A stretch of DNA of 14,528 nt from Frankiales bacterium (GTDB taxonomy: Bacteria > Actinomycetota > Actinomycetes > Mycobacteriales > SCTD01). Numbering within the stretch: the first letter of the stretch is position 1; each line of letters starts with the position of its first letter. The notes beneath the pieces were generated by a model. It saw only the letters and a program-made list of their open reading frames with translations, did no database searches and was not told the DNA's origin. The stretch is from assembly GCA_025965735.1 (NCBI GenBank), contig JAOPWK010000008.1:1-14528 (forward strand), read 5' to 3'. Made by a program: the position numbers and the translations under genes. Positions 13,780-14,528 of the stretch are shown in pieces.

Positions 13780-14528
13780 TCAGGAGCGTGCCCGGGGGTG
13801 CGCCGTGGCGTACACCTCGCGCAGCCGGTCCACCGTGACGAGCGTGTACACCTGCGTCGTCGTCACCGACGCGTGGCCGAGCAGCTCCTGCACCACGCGC
13901 ACGTCCGCGCCGCCGTCGAGCAGGTGCGTGGCGAAGCAGTGCCGCAGCGTGTGCGGCGAGACGTCGGCGGTGATGCCGGCCCGCACCGCTGCCGCCCGCA
14001 GCACCGTCCACGCGCTCTGCCGGGACAAGCGGCCACCGCGGGCGTTGAGGAAGAGGGCCGGGGTGCCGCGGCCGGACGCCGCGAGCACCGGCCGGGCGCG
14101 GACGAGGTAGGCCTCCACGGCGCGGCCGGCGTACGAGCCGACCGGCACCACGCGCTGCTTGCCGCCCTTGCCGTCCAGCCGGACCAGCCCCTGCGCCCGG
14201 TCGAGGTCGTCCACGTCGAGCCCGATCGCCTCGCTGATGCGCGCACCCGTGCCGTACAGCAGCTCGAGCAGCGCCCGGTCGCGCAGGCCGAGCGGCGTCT
14301 CGGCGTCCGGTGCGGCGAGCAGCGCCTCCACCTGGCTGACGCTGATCGCCTTGGGCAGGCGGCGCGCCGGCACCGGCGGGCGCACCTCGCGGGCGGCGTC
14401 GACGGTCGTCCAGCCCTCCCGCAGGGCGAACCGGTGCAGGCCTCGCACGGCCACCACGGCGCGGCCGGCGGAGGACGCGGACAGCGCGGAGTGCTGCTCG
14501 TCGCCGGCCCGCAGCGAGGCGAGGAAGC
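13780..14528 (-). CDS. xerD: Tyrosine site-specific recombinase XerD (5' partial)
   Basis: The window edge removes the N-terminus, leaving 248 residues with the frame open to the last base. The end of the core-binding domain is followed by LPKAISVSQVEALLAAP and a complete catalytic domain. Catalytic residues are in YGTGARISEAIGL (Arg), DGKGGKQRVVPVG (Lys), HTLRHCFATHLLDGGAD (His-x-x-Arg), LLGHASVTTTQVYT (His and the nucleophilic Tyr). With XerC it resolves chromosome dimers at dif near the terminus. The position just before parA-scpAB matches the chromosomal XerD of other actinomycetes rather than a phage or integron integrase. About 50-60 N-terminal residues should lie beyond the window. Confidence 0.93.
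   Translation of the reverse strand, partial: FLASLRAGDEQHSALSASSAGRAVVAVRGLHRFALREGWTTVDAAREVRPPVPARRLPKAISVSQVEALLAAPDAETPLGLRDRALLELLYGTGARISEAIGLDVDDLDRAQGLVRLDGKGGKQRVVPVGSYAGRAVEAYLVRARPVLAASGRGTPALFLNARGGRLSRQSAWTVLRAAAVRAGITADVSPHTLRHCFATHLLDGGADVRVVQELLGHASVTTTQVYTLVTVDRLREVYATAHPRARS

Overview
This 14.5 kb window is chromosomal DNA from a high-GC actinomycete (Actinomycetota). The evidence is the very high G+C at third codon positions, frequent GTG starts, apparently leaderless genes, and a housekeeping order (xerD, parA, scpA, scpB, rluB, cmk, der) that I recall from Mycobacterium and Streptomyces. The genus cannot be read from the sequence. There are no insertion sequences, prophage genes, CRISPR arrays or rRNA genes.

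Left part (1-2569). The window opens on the last 29 codons of a plus-strand surface protein ending in an LPATG sortase signal. It converges on a minus-strand pair: a formaldehyde-dehydrogenase-like zinc alcohol dehydrogenase, and downstream of it a 190-residue protein of unknown function. Divergent from the dehydrogenase is a decayed aac(2')-I aminoglycoside acetyltransferase with a nonsense codon and two compensating frameshifts. Next come a strong hairpin and a minus-strand tRNA-Pro(GGG).

Middle (2570-5596). Two paralogous GT-C (PMT/ArnT-like) membrane glycosyltransferases are transcribed divergently from a roughly 100 bp spacer. The spacer carries a -10-like hexamer 6-7 nt before each GTG start, so both may be leaderless, and an inverted repeat. 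The plus-strand copy runs into the end of der, sharing a CTAG palindrome as both stop codons.

Right part (5593-14528). On the minus strand, xerD (cut by the window edge) is followed after 97 bp by a tightly packed run of ten genes: parA, an M50-like membrane protein, scpA, scpB, rluB, aroH, tyrA, cmk, plsC and der. Gaps are 25 bp or less and four junctions overlap. The run joins chromosome organisation (ParA, ScpAB), ribosome maturation (RluB, Der), phenylalanine/tyrosine synthesis (AroH, TyrA), CMP/dCMP phosphorylation (Cmk) and phospholipid synthesis (PlsC).

Most of this is conserved housekeeping sequence and I see no clear new system. The points most worth a second look are the M50-like protein that has lost its HExxH zinc motif, the 150-residue Lys/Ala/Pro tail on ParA, the aac(2') relic, the mirrored leaderless promoters of the glycosyltransferase pair, and the unknown partner of the dehydrogenase.
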